Below, piece by piece: positions 6,250 through 9,884 of a DNA stretch of 9,884 nt. The stretch lies in the NCBI GenBank assembly GCA_036518955.1, contig DATDMG010000385.1:1-9884 (forward strand), written 5' to 3'. How positions within the stretch are numbered: the stretch's first letter is position 1; every line of letters begins with the position of its first letter. The position numbers and the translations under genes are program-made. The notes under the pieces are model-generated. The model saw only the letters and a program-made list of their open reading frames with translations, ran no database searches and was not told the origin of the DNA. This DNA is from DATDMG01 sp036518955. Its GTDB lineage: Bacteria; Actinomycetota; Actinomycetes; Actinomycetales; Kineosporiaceae.

Positions 6250-8706
6250 GTGGCGGACTCGACGACCTGGCTCGACGTGGGCGTGGAAGGGCGCACGGTG
6301 CGGGTGCGACCCGGCGGGGAATGGCTCGTGGGTCGGGCCGGGCACGTGCAGATCCGGGTCCCGGACCGGCTGGTCAGTCGGATCCACGCGGTGATCCGGG
6401 ACACTCCCGAGGGGTGGCGGATCACCGACCTGGACAGCGCCAACGGGATCTGGCGCGAGGGGCTGCGGGTAGCCCACACCACCGTCACGTCCGGGGTGGT
6501 CGTCGTCCGGCTCGGGGACCCCCACGGTCCGGCCCTGAGCCTGGCGCCAGGCGGCCTCGCCGTCGCGATGGGCGGGACGGCGCCGACCGCCGTCGAGTCC
6601 GGGACGGCGCCGACCGCCGTCGAGTCCGGGACGGCGCCGTGCGGCGCCGCCGGTGCCGGGGCCGCGTCGTGCGGCCCGGGTGGAGGCGGACGCTACGACG
6701 TGCGGGTCGGGGCGGTGCGGATCGGGCGGGCCCTGTCCAACGGCATCGTCCTGCCGGACCTGCTGGTCTCCCGCGAGCACGCCCAGGTGGGGCCGGAGGG
6801 CGCCGGCGTGGCGTTGCTCGACCTGGGCAGCGCCAACGGGACGTACGTCAACGGGCAACCGGTGCACCGCTGCCTGCTCGCGCCCGGCGACCTGATCTCG
6901 ATCGGCGCGCACCGCCTGGGGTTCGACGGGACGCATCTGACGGAACTCGACGACGTGGGCGGCGCGGAGTTCGGCGCCGCCCACGTGGGCGTGCTCGGCG
7001 ACCGCGGTCGGCCGCTGCTGCACGACGTCTCCTTCACCCTCCCTCCGCGCACGTTCATGGCGATCGTCGGCCCGAGCGGAGCCGGCAAGACCACCTTGCT
7101 GCGGGCCCTGGCCGGAGCGCGTCCGGCGACCGCCGGGCACGTGGTCTACGACGGACGTGATCTCTACCGGGAGTACGCCGACCTGCGCCGGCGCATCGGG
7201 TTCGTGCCCCAGGAGGACGTCCTGCACCGGGTCCTCACGGTGGAGCAGGCCCTCGGGTTCGGGGCGCGCCTGCGGTTCCCGCCCGAGACCACCGCGCCGG
7301 AACGGGCGGCGCGGGTGCGGGAGGTCGCCGCCGAACTGCGGCTGACCGATCGCCTGGACGCGCGGATCTCGCGCCTGTCGGGCGGGGAACGCAAACGGGC
7401 CGGTACCGCCATGGAACTGGTCACCCGTCCCACCCTGCTGTTCCTGGACGAACCGACGAGCGGGCTGGACGTCGACCTCGACCGGGAGGTGATGCACCAG
7501 CTGCGGGACCTCGCCGACGGCGGTCGCACCGTGATCGCCGTCACCCACAATCTGGAGCATCTGCACCTCTGCGACGTCGTCCTGGTCCTGGCCCGGGGCG
7601 GCCTGGTCGCCTACCTGGGGCCGCCGGCCGGGGTCTTCGCCTACTTCGGGGTCGCCACCTGGGCCGATGTGTTCACGGCGATGAAGGCCCGGACGCCGGC
7701 CGACCTCGCGCGGGCCTTCGGCGCCGATCCGGGGCGCGACCGTCGTTCGTTCCCGCCGTCCCTGCCGCCCCGGGCCGGCGGAGATCGGTCGGCCGGGGAC
7801 CGGCGTCCGCCGCGGGCGGAACGCGGCCGTGCCGGGCGGGGGAGGAGGGCCCGCACGCAGTTGCTGGCGCAGTTGCACCGCCAGTGCGCGGTCACCGTCG
7901 CGGACCGGGCCCTGTTGGGGATCCTCACCGCGCTGCCCGCCGTCCTGGCCCTGATGTCGCTGGGCATCCCGCAACGCGGCGGCCTGGCCCGCGTGGTGCA
8001 CAACGAGGAGGCCCCGCAGTTGCTCCTGGTGCTGGTCATGGGGGCGTCGCTGATGGGAGCCGCCGGGACCGTCCGGGAACTGGTGAAGGAACGGGCCCTG
8101 TACCGGCGTGAGTGCGGCGTCGGGGTGCTGCGGGGACCGTACCTCCTGGCGAAGATCCTGTTCTTCGGTACGGTCGCCGCCGGCCAGGGCGCGGTGCTGG
8201 CCGCCCTCGCCCTGCGGGGCCGGACGCCGGCGCCGGCCGCCGTCGTCCTACCGTCGTCCACGGCGGAGATCACTCTCGTCGTGGCCGGGGTCGCGGTCGC
8301 CTCGGCGTTGCTGGGGTTGCTGGTGTCCGCGTTCGTCCGGGACGAGGGGCAGGCCCTGCCGTTGCTGGTGCTGCTGACCATGGGCCAGCTCGTCGGCAGC
8401 GGTGGGGTCGTCCCCGTGGTGAACACGCTGGGGCTGCGCGAACTGAGCTGGGTGCTGCCCGCGCGCTGGGGCTTCGCCGCCCTGTCGGGCACGGTCGACC
8501 TGCAGTACCTGCGTCCCGAGGTACCCCGCGACCCGTGGTGGGATCACGGCGCCGGCGCCTGGTGGGCGGATCTGGCCGGCCTGGTCGGGGTCGGGATCGT
8601 CGCGGTCGTCGGCTGCGCCGTCCTGCTGCGGCGGCTCGAACCGCGGGTCACGACCGAGCGGGCCAGGCATCGACGGCCCGAAACCGGTTCGCTTGTGCAA
8701 CAGTAG
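6250..8706 (+). CDS. FHA-FHA-ABC half-transporter (Rv1747-like)
   Basis: The predicted protein has 818 residues and is an inner-membrane ABC exporter of the ABCG/White half-transporter layout. FHA domain 1 (about 5-95) has GR 28-29, SRIH 43-46 and SANG 63-66. A linker (about 100-147) carries a duplicated GTAPTAVES unit. FHA domain 2 (about 148-235) has GR 159-160, SREH 174-177 and SANGTYVNG 194-202. The ATPase (about 250-470) has Walker A GPSGAGKT 274-281, Q-loop VPQED, signature LSGGE 376-380, Walker B LLFLDEP 396-402 and the switch His in VTHN. After an Arg/Pro-rich linker (495-535) come about six membrane helices (555-795) with the coupling segment RELVKERALYRRE. FHA domains bind phosphothreonine, so activity is probably phosphorylation-controlled. 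The GTG start is set by where FHA homology begins; it has no ribosome site. The kinase gene follows 46 bases later on the same strand. Mycobacterial Rv1747, next to pknF, has the same layout. The substrate is unknown. Confidence 0.93.
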   Translation: MADSTTWLDVGVEGRTVRVRPGGEWLVGRAGHVQIRVPDRLVSRIHAVIRDTPEGWRITDLDSANGIWREGLRVAHTTVTSGVVVVRLGDPHGPALSLAPGGLAVAMGGTAPTAVESGTAPTAVESGTAPCGAAGAGAASCGPGGGGRYDVRVGAVRIGRALSNGIVLPDLLVSREHAQVGPEGAGVALLDLGSANGTYVNGQPVHRCLLAPGDLISIGAHRLGFDGTHLTELDDVGGAEFGAAHVGVLGDRGRPLLHDVSFTLPPRTFMAIVGPSGAGKTTLLRALAGARPATAGHVVYDGRDLYREYADLRRRIGFVPQEDVLHRVLTVEQALGFGARLRFPPETTAPERAARVREVAAELRLTDRLDARISRLSGGERKRAGTAMELVTRPTLLFLDEPTSGLDVDLDREVMHQLRDLADGGRTVIAVTHNLEHLHLCDVVLVLARGGLVAYLGPPAGVFAYFGVATWADVFTAMKARTPADLARAFGADPGRDRRSFPPSLPPRAGGDRSAGDRRPPRAERGRAGRGRRARTQLLAQLHRQCAVTVADRALLGILTALPAVLALMSLGIPQRGGLARVVHNEEAPQLLLVLVMGASLMGAAGTVRELVKERALYRRECGVGVLRGPYLLAKILFFGTVAAGQGAVLAALALRGRTPAPAAVVLPSSTAEITLVVAGVAVASALLGLLVSAFVRDEGQALPLLVLLTMGQLVGSGGVVPVVNTLGLRELSWVLPARWGFAALSGTVDLQYLRPEVPRDPWWDHGAGAWWADLAGLVGVGIVAVVGCAVLLRRLEPRVTTERARHRRPETGSLVQQ
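6574..6639 (+). repeat. 27-bp tandem repeat, 2.4 copies, in the inter-FHA linker
   Basis: Two perfect 27-base copies (6574-6600 and 6601-6627) are followed by a 12-base partial copy (6628-6639). They encode GTAPTAVES twice and then GTAP. Each full unit supplies two threonines (110, 113, 119 and 122, plus 128 in the partial copy), in the linker where the related Rv1747 is phosphorylated. Confidence 0.85.
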
Positions 8707-8741
8707 GTCCACCTTGCCCCGAGACTTGCCCTGACGACTTC

Positions 8742-8748
8742 GGAGGAG
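8742..8748 (+). promoter_or_regulatory. Strong ribosome binding site of the kinase gene
   Basis: GGAGGAG lies four bases before the GTG at 8753. It fixes the kinase start and contrasts with the missing site before the transporter gene. Confidence 0.75.
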
Positions 8749-8752
8749 CCGG

Positions 8753-9884
<1,132 letters not shown>

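Noticed and set aside
6118..8001. The regulator frame stays open on the minus strand for about 1,900 more bases, opposite the transporter gene
   Set aside because: The translation is Arg/Pro/Gly-rich with no domain, and the plus strand carries unambiguous FHA and ABC motifs. It is a by-product of high third-position GC.
7641..8492. Minus-strand frame of 283 residues opposite the transporter membrane domain
   Set aside because: It is antisense to confident membrane helices and its composition (Arg/Ser/Thr/Pro-rich) is typical of antisense frames in GC-rich genomes.

Overview
This is very GC-rich DNA whose real reading frames have G or C at most third codon positions. It uses GTG starts with GGAGG-type ribosome sites and encodes a large LuxR-type ATPase regulator, an FHA-domain ABC transporter and a Ser/Thr kinase. 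All of this fits a filamentous actinomycete (Streptomyces, Actinomadura or a relative). I cannot name the species.

Positions 1 to about 3200 look like a gene graveyard. In order it holds: an AAGGCC-containing inverted repeat near the left edge; a short coding-like tail on the plus strand; a minus-strand gene broken by a frameshift; a minus-strand WD40-repeat fragment; one apparently intact gene for a small secreted six-cysteine protein, followed by two hairpins; about 550 bases with no convincing gene; a strong hairpin near 2555; and an internal fragment of 5-aminolevulinate synthase, cut at both ends and joined to an unidentified open stretch.

Positions 3199 to 9884 are compact and intact. 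A 972-residue LuxR-family ATPase regulator (LAL type) is on the minus strand. Divergent from it, across 132 bases, is a plus-strand pair: an 818-residue FHA-FHA-ABC half-transporter, then 46 bases later a membrane Ser/Thr kinase cut off by the window edge. The transporter and kinase have the same architecture as the mycobacterial Rv1747/PknF pair, where the kinase phosphorylates threonines in the linker between the two FHA domains. Here that linker carries a tandemly duplicated Thr-rich unit. A perfect dyad in the divergent promoter region is a candidate operator for the regulator.

The best candidate for a noteworthy system is this regulator, phospho-gated exporter and kinase set. The exported substrate cannot be read from the sequence.
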